Shown: positions 1-14,667 of the stretch, piece by piece | Layout of the letters: each line of letters opens with the position of its first letter | Position numbering within the stretch: the first letter of the stretch is position 1 | NCBI GenBank assembly: GCA_030248295.1 | Contig: JASANH010000138.1 | Span: forward strand, 434,001-498,000 | Reading direction: 5' to 3' | Length of the DNA: 64,000 bases | Source of the DNA: Mesodorylaimus sp. YZB2_4 | Taxonomy: Eukaryota > Nematoda > Enoplea > Dorylaimida > Dorylaimidae | The notes under the pieces: model-generated | Told to the model about the DNA's origin: nothing | The model's input: only the letters and a program-made list of their open reading frames with translations | Databases searched by the model: none | Position numbers and translations under genes: made by a program

Positions 1-807
1 TATTGGCTGGACGTCATAAGGGAAAGGTAAGCGCTTTCCGGTTTTTTTAAAGTAAGATGCAAACTTTTGGATTTTTAGCGCGCAGTGTTCTTGAAACAAC
101 TAGATAGCGGTTTATTGTTGATTACGGGTAAGTAGATTGTTCTTGTCGTTTGGCTATTGAACTGTGGTGCTATTTTTAGGACCGTTCAAACTGAACGCTT
201 GCCCGTTGCGACGCATCAACCAGATTTACGTCATCTCCACCAAAACGAAGTTGGATGTGAGCAAAGTCAAGATTCCGGAACATTTGAACGATAAGTATTT
301 CAAGCGCGCTCGTAAGGCCAAGAAGACTGGCAAATCGACGGAGGCAGATATCTTTGCCAAGAAGAACGAGGTTAGTTAAATTACCCCTGGCTGAAGGAGT
401 CTGTAAGTGTTGAGATGGTTAGTGCTAGAGCAGGGTAATCTAAATTGTGGCTGCATATGATGGGTACCTAATAGTTATAACCCAAGGGGATTGATGCCAT
501 TGCTCATCTTTCCTTTTTTGGCTTATTTCTTTGTGATCGGGTCGAGGATGGCAGTTAGTCTTTGATTTAAAACCAAAACGCAGCTGCTCGTGTATTTATC
601 GCCTTCGACAATCCACTACCAACTTTGGCATGTTTTTGATTTCAGGGATACGTTTTGTCCGATCAACGCAAGAAAGACCAAGAAGACGTGGACGGTCAGA
701 TTCTATCGATCGTGAAAGCCCACCCGGAGAAGAAATACCTTTTCGGATATCTAGGATCTACGTGGTCTTTGCGAAAGAACGAGTACCCGCACAAGATGGT
801 GTTCTAA
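1..807 (+). CDS. RPL6: Ribosomal protein L6 (eL6), 3' part
   Basis: This is a structural protein of the cytosolic 60S ribosomal subunit. Four exons are visible: 1-26 (continuing off the left edge), 79-127, 180-370 and 646-807, ending at TAA 805-807. Spliced, they read LAGRHKGK, RAVFLKQLDSGLLLITG, a central block with PLRRINQIYVISTKTKLDVS, and a C terminus with LSDQRKKDQEDVDGQI and KNEYPHKMVF. These are eL6 family signatures in the right order. The first two introns are 52 nt each with GTAAG donors and TTTTTAG acceptors; the third is about 275 nt. The N-terminal part of the protein lies outside the window. Identity is very secure. Confidence 0.95.
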
Positions 808-1107
808 GTAAACGGAGGGTGAACAGTAGCGTGCATCGTTCCTATTGAAACTGTTGTTGAGGTGAATTATTTGAAAAGAAATTTTGATGTTTGCTTGGGC
901 CTCGCTTCATATCGTTAGCTGACTGTGTTTTCAGATGCCGCTTCGCGAATCCAAAAACTCAATTCTGATAGCACATATACCGAGACAGGGCACACACCTA
1001 GAACATAAATATGGCTCCTTAACATAGCCATCACAGACAAGACCAGAGAACCCTTCTTGCCAGTGCAGTAAAACAGCTTTCATAACCCCAATCAGAAAAC
1101 AGACTGT
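808..1107. other. Intergenic, between convergent RPL6 and SVOP
   Basis: This 300 bp stretch should hold the 3' UTRs of two convergent genes. I see no further coding signal. Confidence 0.5.
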
Positions 1108-4100
1108 TCACTGCGGGAAAACGGTGAGATACGCCGGTCAGTAACGTCCACATCTGATCAGTTCCTTAATGCGTGTCCTAGAAAGAGACCAGAGGTGGGG
1201 AGGTACAGACCTTGGTAGTAGTCTCGTGCTCACCTTCATTTCTCTGCCCTTGGTTTCTATAGGTAGCAGTAACGAAGCCACGGCGCCCACCAAGCACACC
1301 GAACCGTAAATGCCGATCGGAATGGCCAGGGAAGTTTGGGCAGCGACCTGAAAAAACTCATTTTGAGAAATATCATCTACAAAATAAATTTTTGAAGTAC
1401 CTGCGCCACGAAAGGAGTGATGATGGCTCCCACGCGAGCCATACCAGAACACGAGCCCAAGCCGATGGCGCGCAGGGTCGTTGGATAAACCTGAATGAGG
1501 CAATGCGAGGAACATAACAGCCACAGTCTCAACTTACCTCTGGCGTGTAAACATAGGCGCCCTGGAATGCGCCGGAAATAAAAGCTCGAGCGATGAATAA
1601 GAAAACAGTCACTTCAGTCCTGAAGACAAAAAGGGTCATATCTGACCTATTCGATAAGCAAGATCAGATGGTAACTACCTAGACAAACAAGCGAAGAGCA
1701 AGAATGTGAAGAGTGAGAAGATGAGAAATTCAATAGCCATCGTCCGTTTTCTCCCCAAGTATTCGATGACACCCGCTGTGATCAGCATGCCTGAAAGAGC
1801 AGTATTCCTTCGCACCATCTGATAGCACTGACGAGTGCGATGGATCCGGCACACTGAATAGCCTGTTATGCCACTCACCCGGGAACTCGGCCAAGGTGGT
1901 CCATAGCAAGTCCGTGTAGTCCTTGGTAGTCAGTCGGCGACACTCGAGTGGACAAGCGGGTTCCGAATGCACCTCGCCCTCAATCGCTCCTGCACAACAA
2001 TGGATGCGATAAGTAGGAAAGCAGGGGGACGAGGGACTCACCGTGGCAATGGTCGTTCGATTGGAACAGTTCGGTTGTGAACAGGACCAGGCCGTAATAA
2101 CTGAATGCATTGGCCAGCCTGCAAAATGAGACCCAACTGAACGTGTTCTTGGCAGCCACTCGATCGCCCACTCACCAAATAAACCACAGGAGCAAGGTGG
2201 TACGACGTAGGTCGGGTACGAACAGATCTTGTATACGCCCTCGACGCGCGTCCTGAGGTGGAAATCAGGTAAGCACTGCTGCACTACTACTACCCCAACA
2301 CCCCCACTGGGTTATCTTGGGATGTATGGACCACCTGTGTCCTGCGAGAGTATGTGGTATAGCCTACCCACGGACAACCCGCCACGATGCTTCCAAGGAA
2401 GAGGGCAAACTAATCATTAGAGTGAATTCCATGTACTGCAAGGGTGTTGGGGAGTAAGGGCCCAATCACACTCGACCCATCCCCCGTCACACGACAGGAG
2501 TGTGTGCAGCGAATTCGCAGAATCGCCGCTGTCGGCCAATTTTTCTCGAAATCCTTCAGCGATAAAGCCAGTTAATGTCAGCGACAATTTTGTATAGAAA
2601 AATATGCTCTATCAAACAGGTGTAATTTCGAGGTTTGGTTTTGAGGTTTTTTGGTTTTTCTTAAGGATTTTTCGTTAATTTTTTGTATGGAAATGGAATA
2701 TTTTTGAAAACATCCAGTAAAGTTAGTGAAAACAAAACAAATACATCCATTTGGTAGAGCAGAGCACATTTTTTCTCTACAAAACTGTCACTGGCATGAA
2801 CCCGCGTTATCAATAAAAATTTCGAGAAAAATTGGCCGAAAGCGGCGAAGGCACAAAAAGGAGTTTCGATGGGCGTGTGTGTAACCAACAGTAATTTGTA
2901 CCTAAAATCATTAGTTCTTCGCTAGAACTTACATGTCAAAATGTGTCGCGAATTTCAAAAGGGTTCATACTATTTTCCCTGACTTTTCCAGGTACCTAGA
3001 CAAAACTTCAGTTTTTTCCCTGATTACTTTTACAGTGTCCCGCGATCACGAAACAAGTTCCACCAGATTTACTGATTTCTATCATAATCATCAGGCACAA
3101 GGAAAACGCGGTTGATTCAAAATTTAAAAACTTTCTCTGTTTTCTCTGATTTTGGTTCCGAAATTCCCATTTTGCCTGATTTTCCCAGGTTTTACAGACG
3201 CTTCTCAGATTCCCTGACTTTTCAAGGTTTCCCAGTCGTCTATGAATGCTATTAACTTTCCCTCCTCGAATAGTTTCCCCGGGATAAGTGAACTGGGGGA
3301 TACAGACACCATCTCATCCTCCAACCCGACCCCTCACCTGTGCATTGTTGTCCACAAGGCTGCCAGCTAGCATCGGTTTGCCATTCTCCTCGGCTACTCG
3401 TTTCAATGTAGCATAGGCCAGCTCCTTCTGACCCGACGCAACGTGATAGCGAGCGCTCTCCGGCAGCCACTGAAACGAAAAAACATGACCCCGTGCCACG
3501 GATTGCAGGCTGACTTACGTAACAGGAAACAGTGAATAGAAGCATCGGTAACGAAGACATGACCAGCAGCCACCGCCATCCCAAAGTTGGCATGACGAAC
3601 AATGCCAGCACAACTTCGAAGCAAGCTCCAATGCCCCAAAATGCCTGGAGGAAAAGAACGATCAATAAAATGACACTACGACCCCCGTTCGACTCCCCAA
3701 TCAAATAGGACGCTCTCCCGGGCGCTATCTGATCCGTCCGACCCTTAGCTCAAGCGCGGCTTACCTCGATCAATACAACGCACTTTGCTCGATGGGTGGA
3801 CGGTAAGAATTCAGCATAAAGTGTAACTCTAAAAAAGGACACCACAGGCATATCCTCTCATCCTTCCCCTGCATGAGTCAATGCAACTCACGACTGCGGC
3901 ATTCCGCCAATCCCGAACCCGACCATGGCTCGCAAAATCAATAACCACAGATAATTCGGAGCTAATGAACTTAACAAGCCGTAATACAATGTAACTAACG
4001 TGCACATAATAAGGCCCTGCAAAGAAGATAACCCAGAGTTGGAGCAGACGACTGCGCCTACCCTATCTTACCGTCTTCCGGCCGTACTTGTCGTTGATAT

Positions 4101-5972
4101 TTCCCCACAGCGTCGAGCTTAGCATCATGCCGCAGAATACCACTGTGGTGATCAAGGCTAGCTGCCAACTTTCTAGCCACCAATCGCAATGTAAAGCGGG
4201 AGACAGTATGCTCAGAATCATCATCTCCATGGCGTCGGCCATCTGAAACCAATCAACTGTGCATTAGTACCAAACTGAGTCTAGATGACGCTGCGCCACC
4301 TGAAATGCACCCACCGTCAAACTACAAGCTGCGTGAGCGTGCAGGAGTCATGATGCGTCATAATAGCCTGCCCTGATACGGAAATAGCCCTTTCGTCATG
4401 TATCACAGATAGTGATAAGGCAGTAAACTAAAGTAGTGATCACTTGGAGCTGGTTCGATTCCCACAGACCCCCAAGTTTTGATAATGTCTTCTACAGATG
4501 TTTCTGTTGCATTAACTGCCAACAATTCTGCCCGAAGTTGAAAATTGAAGATTCTGACCTGGACTAAAACTGTGACCAGTCTTAGCATGGATGATATGTT
4601 TCGGATACCCGCCCTATCTAAGCATCCATGCGCACTCTTGCCTAACATACTACTCCAGCATGCTATCACCATCTGCAGTCCTCAACCCCGTGCTGTTCAT
4701 TTGGACTCACAATTCCAATCCATTTTCTAGTCGGACCTGGCTCGAGTGCAAGCATTGGTTTGAATTATTACACAACGAGACCTATCGAGACTTCCCCTCG
4801 ACTTGATGGCCTCCATGGATCCTCTAGATAAGACTCAAATGGCTGGCTTAGGGCTTCGCGCAAATTTCCTGTGAATGGCTTCGCAGAAAAATGTGCATTC
4901 GACACCACGTATGAGAAGATGAAGAGTAGCCACTGACCACTCCAAAATTCCCCATTTCCACTTACCCATGCTAATCCAGTTATGATCGACAGCTTGATCT
5001 GGAACTTGCCGAATCCCAGTGCATCGACTGCTTGATCGACTGTGAACGTTCCTGAAAGAGGGCACGGGTCGACCTTCCATTGACGGCATACCAATACATT
5101 AGCGCATGCATAGACAGGGAGTAAAAGAAGACAACAACGTGACCATGCAAGACAAGAAGCATAGTTGGCGTGCGTAGTTAATTAGGTCCCCCGAAACAGT
5201 CAGTCGCCAGAAGGGAGCTTGTTACCAGTCATGGCGAGATGCTAGACCAACCTAGCGTTTAATATGCTCCACGTAAGCGTACTCTCCAGAAAAGGCATAA
5301 AAAAGGGATCTGTGTGGACTTTTCTCTTAGTGCCTGCACTGGTCTGGCCCGAACTGTGATCGCATCGATCAGTCGACGCCATCTCACAGCTACCATCAGT
5401 CCCCATCCATCATGGCCCAACTCCGCCCAGGCCTGATAAGAGTGAGTAATGGCTCATCGACTACCTGAAGCACGGCGGAATATGAGAGGCCGAAGACCAC
5501 TATCATCGCTGACCAAGGAACCATCACTGTCACTATCTGCATTATCATAGTGGGATTTAAAACCCTCGAAAGTGATAGATTCTAAAACAAAATGTGCTAC
5601 AATCCAGCCGGGTGAAGAATTAACTTATAAACAGCAGCGACACATTACACGACACCACCCCCCCCCCCCTGACTTACCTTGATCCGAGTCAGCCTTCCGG
5701 TCACTCGTAGCCCCGAAATGGACTCGAACCGTACCAGCATCCGCACCACTGGCACCCTCGCCCCTCTCCTCTTTCAAACCTTCGTAACGAACTGTCGATG
5801 GCCCTTCTTCCTTTTTCCGCTTGACCAAACTGAAACGCCCTAACCATTATTTCTGGCAATAATAATCCTGTGCACCTTACTTTTCGATGACCTCTTGCGG
5901 TCTCAACGTCCGATAGGTGTCGGTCAGATGCGACTGCTCGAGTATCTCCGTGATAATAGCCTTATCACCCAT
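1108..5972 (-). CDS. SVOP: SVOP-like major facilitator transporter
   Basis: This is a 12-pass membrane transporter of the SV2/SVOP branch of the major facilitator superfamily, expected in vesicle or plasma membranes; the substrate is unknown for this family. The start at 5972 has a good context (AAAATGG) and opens [20 protein letters not shown], followed by a charged cytosolic N terminus. Later exons read [18 protein letters not shown] (about 5050), [16 protein letters not shown] (about 4090), [14 protein letters not shown] (about 3900), [18 protein letters not shown] (about 3775), [20 protein letters not shown] (about 3430), [17 protein letters not shown] (about 2080), [15 protein letters not shown] (about 1890) and IETKGREMK (about 1240). 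The order matches SVOP throughout. A GTGAGC donor after REMK and a TTTTCCCGCAG acceptor give a stop at 1108-1110; without that splice the frame runs to 1138. Exon ends are approximate. Confidence 0.88.
2519..2853. mobile_element. Foldback (MITE-like) inverted repeat in an SVOP intron
   Basis: Two arms of roughly 100 bp are imperfect reverse complements around an AT-rich centre. The core is a perfect 21-nt match between 2532-2552 and 2819-2839. The pairing continues inward through the segment around GTCAGCGACAATTTTGTATAG on the left and its counterpart near 2785 on the right. No ORF suggests a transposase. It lies in the intron between the exons near 2230 and 3340. The family is not identified. 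Confidence 0.7.
2960..3235. repeat. Degenerate CCTGACTTTTCC-type repeats
   Basis: Variants of TTTCCCTGACTTTTCCAGG recur near 2975, 3012, 3135, 3175 and 3212, spaced irregularly in a pyrimidine-rich stretch of the same SVOP intron. This looks like a decayed tandem or simple repeat. It contains no coding signal. Confidence 0.5.
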
Positions 5973-6598
5973 TTTGGTCTGATCACTGCGGCAGCCCTGA
6001 ACAAGCCACGTTCCCTTATTGAGAATGTACACAGCTAGCAGCCAGCGCCCAGCTCGGCCCGTCTTCGCCAAGCTACAAGGCTGCTCGTGCTCGTATATCG
6101 ATCGCACTCACAAACCCATATAAGCCGTTCCTCCTTCCGCCCCTCCGCCCCCATCTGCGACCGACGGACGCGGGGCCCTGATCGATAGCACCAGACGGCC
6201 TGCCCCAACACGCTTTCAAATAATTTAAACTCGTTCAAACGAGTGCTCACAAAGTCAGCCTACATCTAATTTAAAACTTTATTCGCACTTTATTCAACTG
6301 AAATAAACAGTACATAATAATTAATTAGCCCGTCTCGAATGTGCACCGCGACACGAAAACAATATCAGACCAGATCACACCCTGTACATCACCGGACACG
6401 CACCGTGCCCAACCAACGACCCGAGTATCTACCAGTAAAACACACCAGGAGACTTGCACTGACAAGATACCAAAGCAAAAACAAAATGTTCATGGAAACA
6501 TCGCCCAAATTTTGCAGCTATCCATGAAATTCCAGCTTTCAATAAGAGATAAGCTGCCAATATGGGTCCAACATTCCCGGACCAGGTCCTCTTTCAGA
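5973..6598. other. Intergenic: SVOP upstream region and WSB 3' region
   Basis: Both flanking genes run leftwards, so this holds the SVOP promoter and 5' UTR plus the WSB 3' UTR. Two TTTATT hexamers at 6278-6283 and 6289-6294 read AATAAA on the minus strand and could be the WSB polyadenylation signals. Short ORFs here resemble no family I know. Confidence 0.4.
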
Positions 6599-8586
6599 TC
6601 AATTTTCCCCGCTGTAAGACAAAGATCTGCGCCTACCACTCGAAAATACGTCTTTGTACGCCAAAAATGCTTTCACTGGTTCCGGGACAGGTAGACCACC
6701 GATCCCATCGAGGGACACGTTTCGCCGAATCACAGAACGACATATACTGACCAATGAACGGACAGTCATGGGTGCCGCGAATAGATGAGCAGCACCTTCT
6801 CGTGTGCTAAAACAGAAGTCAATCAATCCAGAGTCACGCTAGATAACGACAGGCAGGATTACCCCACAGCCAGGCAATATCCATCGCTCGAATACGCCGA
6901 ACAGAGCGCATTCTGAACTCGGGTTGTGCACACGGGCGAATGGCTGTTGTAGATGCTCCATATTCGAATATTCCTAAAATCAGTAGAACATAACTAATCC
7001 TCTCCCTCATTCATAATCCACAGAACATACCCGTCGTCGCAAACGGTCGTGAAATGCTCACAGTCGGGCGAAAAGGAAACATATCGAACGAAATGCTCAT
7101 TATCGCCGCTGGCAAAGATAGGTCGAGGAGGAGGATCCGTATGCCTGAAGTTGCGTAAGTGAAGGACGGACATGTAATGAGAAGGGATCTAATTACGTAC
7201 CATATGATCGTCACGATTTGACCATTTACGTAATCCCAGAGAATAACGGATGTATCGAACGAACATGATGCCAGAAAGGCTCCATCGGGCGAAAATTGGC
7301 AAGACGCAACGTTGTGGAGGTGAGCTGAAAGTTTTCGATGCAATATCCACGTCCCCGCTCTCCAAACATAAACCTAAAACGAAAACATGCAGTGCATTAC
7401 GTGACGTATGCATGGCTGGAAAAGAGTAAAACCAGTATGGCACGTGAATAATAGACAGCCTGGCCACTGTCGTAACAAGTAACTGCGCAGGGCGTCATCG
7501 TTCACCGGGTGGCGGCCAAAGTCCTCCTTTCCTATCGACTGCATCAGGCATTACCTCCTTCCCACTTCCACCACTGGCTGCCCACTTTGAATCGTGCGAC
7601 CATACGCAGCTCATGACCCACTCGTTGTCTGAATGCTAAAAAAACGGCATTAAGAACAGCCGAGGAATCTACTATCAAAACACTTACACGTAAGGTTTTG
7701 AACAAATTTCCATCATCTTTCAAATCCCATAGTTTCAATGTGGAATCCCTGGATGCAGATAACAAAATGAGCTTTCCATCAGGCGAGAATTTCAAATCGC
7801 GGACAACATCCTTATGGTCCATTAATTCCGTAATTAACTTTCCTGAAAATGATTTAATGTCTCAATGGATACCGAAAGGTTTTTTTGTCAATTGGGGTAC
7901 GGACTCCATGTTATCAAAAACAGACCTTACCAGTCAATGTATAGACTTTAATGCGGCCATTGTTCAAACCGACGGCCAAAACCATGGTTTGTCCAGTTGC
8001 TGATGAGAAATTGAAATAATGACGACACCGGGCGGACTGGCCATCTCGATGATCACTCTTCGATATACCAAACGCCATGGACCACACGAAATCGCCGCAA
8101 TTGATGATGACGGGAGTGCGAGGATCTCGAGCGTATAGTTCTAGTACAAAAATAACGTCGTTTACCGCGGTAAAACGAGTAGCATAAACAAGTTTCACCA
8201 GGACGACTCAAGGCTAGAGCTGCACTCGGCCGATTCTTGTATGGATGCCATGGTATAAGAGTAATTGTTCGATGACCACACGACCAAGCAAAGCAGGAGT
8301 TGTCTGGAGAAAACGTCACGCTAGAACGAGAAATATCTCTTTGTTTACTCCCAGTGTACAAGAACCAACTCTGCACTTGCCTCCACGTCTCGCCCCCGCT
8401 TCGCCGTTGTTGCTGGCGATCGACAACGGTTCGTAGTTCTTCAATCAGACGTAGCCTTTCTGCAAATGGAATCGATGATAGAGCAACGTAAAAAATGAAA
8501 TAGAAATGCTTACCGCAACGAGCATCGTCGTTCACTATAACGAATGCCGAAGTGTCGGGCTGTCGTAATTCTGCTACCGCTCCCAT
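6599..8586 (-). CDS. WSB1: WD-repeat and SOCS-box protein (WSB1/2-like)
   Basis: WSB proteins are substrate receptors of Elongin BC-Cullin ubiquitin ligases: WD40 repeats bind the target and the C-terminal SOCS box binds Elongin C. The start at 8586 opens MGAVAELRQPDTSAF. Exons then give SCFAWSCGHRTITLIPWHPY (compare WSB1 'FAWSQGHRTVKLVPW'), AVGLNNGRIKVYTLTGK, HKDVVRDLKFSPDGKLILLS, SASRDSTLKLWDLKDDG and SCQFSPDGAFLASCSFDTSV, which are clear WD repeats. The last exon has CRSVIRRNVSLDGIGGLPVP and then EPVKAFLAYKDVF, the SOCS-box end, with the stop at 6599. Introns are short. The gene is divergent from PAIP1. WSB1 and WSB2 cannot be separated with confidence. Confidence 0.88.
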
Positions 8587-9254
8587 CTTCGCCACACAAA
8601 TTTATTCAGCCGCTCTCTTCCTTCGCTTTTCCAATTTTCTCTCGCCCACATAGAAATCTACAATAGGCGCCAAAGATATTTATCGAGCGCAGACATTGAT
8701 CGAATGCGTCGCTCAGGTTTTTTCAAATGTTTCCTTCGGAGTTGTTACGGTTACGGTTTAAAACAAAGGTTTCGTTGTGTAGGTACGTAGCTAATTTTGT
8801 AGTCCAGAGTTAGCGCAAGATTCGCCATAGCTAATGGCGAAAAATGAGATCAACGGATGCAATGGCCGATAAGTTTACACAGCCACATAACTTCCGTCTG
8901 TGACGTAATCGCTCGCTCTGCACGATCGGCTGTCCCCACCAGCGAATGAGCTCATTCATTTTTTGTGGGCAGTACTCCAAGACGCAGTGTACAAGCTCGG
9001 TACTAAACCATGAGATGCTACCTGCCATATCCTCCCGTCCACCGTACTTATATGGAGGGCAGCCAGCAGCATGTGCAGCGCGGCGACATCCGTTCCGAAA
9101 CCATATTTTACTCACTGCAGGAATGGTCCGGGTGCGTTGCTGCTGCATTTTGCCATTTTCCATTCAGCCACTTCTTCTTGTACGAAATACTTTGTAACAC
9201 CAGTTTTTTCTCCTTTTCGAGATAAAAGTAGGGTGTAACGTCGACCGATAAAAA
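8587..9254. other. Divergent promoter region, WSB / PAIP1
   Basis: This 668 bp gap separates two divergent start codons and should hold both promoters and 5' UTRs. A minus-strand ORF at 8831-9163 has no recognisable family and no clear start, so I do not call it. Confidence 0.4.
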
Positions 9255-10484
9255 ATGAGCACAGTTCCGAACGACGATTTGGACCAATCTTGTCACCAAG
9301 ATATGGAACGGCTGGCGATGGGCGTTTCGGAAATGGTGCTAAAATCTCCGACGGAGAAAACTTCCAAGTTGTCGGCCGATGCGCCCGAGTTTGTTCCGAG
9401 TTGGCTACAAGCACCTTCGACGTTGCCGCAACAACCAATGAACCCGAATAGTTCGGTTTTGCCCTTGGAAGTGAATAATTCCTTTGAAGCACCCACGGTC
9501 AGTTCCATGTCTGATGCGGAGATTTACCACTATTTGCTCTCCGATGTCCGACTATATGTGGCCCATCTCCAAAGTTCTCCCGAAAGTTTTGATGATGTGT
9601 CTTCGACCATTCTCGACTTATTAAAAATTTACGCATGTAGCGAAAATCTATTGGTCGAAGTGGTCAACGAGATATTTAGTGCCGGAATGGAGTATGAAAA
9701 CTTCTCTTATCAGTGTGCGCGTTTGTGCGGTTTCCTGTCGAATCAGAATTATTTGGATGCGTCGATGACGGAAACCCCGATGGCGAAGTTCCGATCATTA
9801 TTACTAAAACGGTGCCACCAAGAACACATAGCTCGGCTGGCTGGTCCCTTGCCGTGCTTGTACAATTACGGACTGCTCTTGGCCGATCTCTACAATCAAG
9901 TCAAGAGTCAAGAGAACAGGAACCTGACCGTATTGGGCGATGCAGTAATAGAAATCGTGCACACCTTGTTGAGCCTGCCGAACGACGGAAACGTGGCCTG
10001 CGCCGTTCGTATTTTGAAGTGTTGCGGGCCAACATTGGAAATTTCGGAACGACTCGATCGCGGTGCTGGAGACAAGGCAGCAACACCAAAACTGGATCAG
10101 CTCTTCGTCAGGTTCGAAAGTTTATTACAACCGAATGCGCACGGCTTGTCGGAAGATGGAAAGCTATTGATCAGGAATTTGTTGAGCAACCGCGGAGATT
10201 GGCACAAGTATTCGGCCCAAGGCGGCGATGGCTTTCAACAGCCTCCAAGCTGCGATCGCATCTCCAGCGATACCGTATTCTTCGGTCCAGATGGCGAGGT
10301 TTTGTCGGCCGAAGAAACAGCATTCTTGGAGCAAGAATTGGGCGCCCTACAATCGTCCAGTTCTGGTGAAGACGATGCAGCTTACGCCGCCATCTTTAAC
10401 AGCGGCGACGATGACGGAATGGACGAAGCATACGAGCAGTTCTTGAAAATGACGGAGGAAAAAAGAAAACAACGGCACACGTAA
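9255..10484 (+). CDS. PAIP1: PABP-interacting protein 1 (PAIP1-like)
   Basis: PAIP1 links poly(A)-binding protein to eIF4A/eIF3 and stimulates translation in the cytoplasm. This 409-residue ORF is uninterrupted. A PAM2 motif at residues 39-52 (LSADAPEFVPSWLQ) would bind the PABP MLLE domain. Residues about 85-310 form an MIF4G-type helical domain, with FSYQCARLCGFLSNQ matching the family's 'FSYMGARLCNYLSHH' and ACAVRILKCCGPTLE matching 'CAVKLLKLTGSVLE'. The acidic C terminus ends DEAYEQFLKMTEEKRKQ, equivalent to the second PABP-binding site of PAIP1. The ATG at 9255 lies in an A-rich context. Unlike most neighbours, the coding region has no introns. Confidence 0.9.
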   Translation: MSTVPNDDLDQSCHQDMERLAMGVSEMVLKSPTEKTSKLSADAPEFVPSWLQAPSTLPQQPMNPNSSVLPLEVNNSFEAPTVSSMSDAEIYHYLLSDVRLYVAHLQSSPESFDDVSSTILDLLKIYACSENLLVEVVNEIFSAGMEYENFSYQCARLCGFLSNQNYLDASMTETPMAKFRSLLLKRCHQEHIARLAGPLPCLYNYGLLLADLYNQVKSQENRNLTVLGDAVIEIVHTLLSLPNDGNVACAVRILKCCGPTLEISERLDRGAGDKAATPKLDQLFVRFESLLQPNAHGLSEDGKLLIRNLLSNRGDWHKYSAQGGDGFQQPPSCDRISSDTVFFGPDGEVLSAEETAFLEQELGALQSSSSGEDDAAYAAIFNSGDDDGMDEAYEQFLKMTEEKRKQRHT

Positions 10485-10989
10485 GAATTATATTTCTGTA
10501 ACAGCGATTTTCTACCTTTCCCTTTACTAACACCGTCACAGAAAAGTCGTGACAGGGTGTTCCTAATGCGGGGCCTTTCTTTTTGTTTTCTTCTAGTGAT
10601 ATTTTTGCGTACGTGGTTTTTCTTTTTTTACTTCCCTGTTTTGGTACGGCGGAGAGGTCATTGGAAAGTGGATAAATGCGTTAATGTTCAAAATTGGTAA
10701 AATTCTTGTTCAGTTCCCTTCGACACAATTGACACACAAAAAATCATTGTAGAAAGTAGACTAGGAACAATTAAAAAAAAGGAAATCTCTCAATCAGAAA
10801 AGGCACATGGGGAAGGACTGCATGCACCCATAGCTACCACTCGGCGCCTCGTAAGTAGCGTATCACTTTGGCACCAATAGAATCATTTGAGAAGTACACA
10901 AAAATGATTACTAAAAACTCAGATTCGTAAAAAATAGAAAACATATTGCACATGGTGCACGATGATAAATGCAACCACACGATCAGACC
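10485..10989. other. Intergenic, convergent PAIP1 and coronin
   Basis: These 505 bp are AT-rich and should hold both 3' UTRs. I see no coding signal. Confidence 0.4.

Positions 10990-14667
<3,678 letters not shown>

Noticed and set aside
371-645. Possible snoRNA in the third RPL6 intron
   Set aside because: C-box-like TTGATGC/ATGATGG strings occur, but no D box or terminal stem pairs with them.
5658-5669. Poly-C run next to an SVOP splice donor, with a similar run at 24975-24986
   Set aside because: Ordinary mononucleotide tracts; no further structure around them.
9713-10369. Plus-strand ORF of 218 codons
   Set aside because: It is an out-of-frame shadow of PAIP1, Arg-rich and without a recognisable domain.
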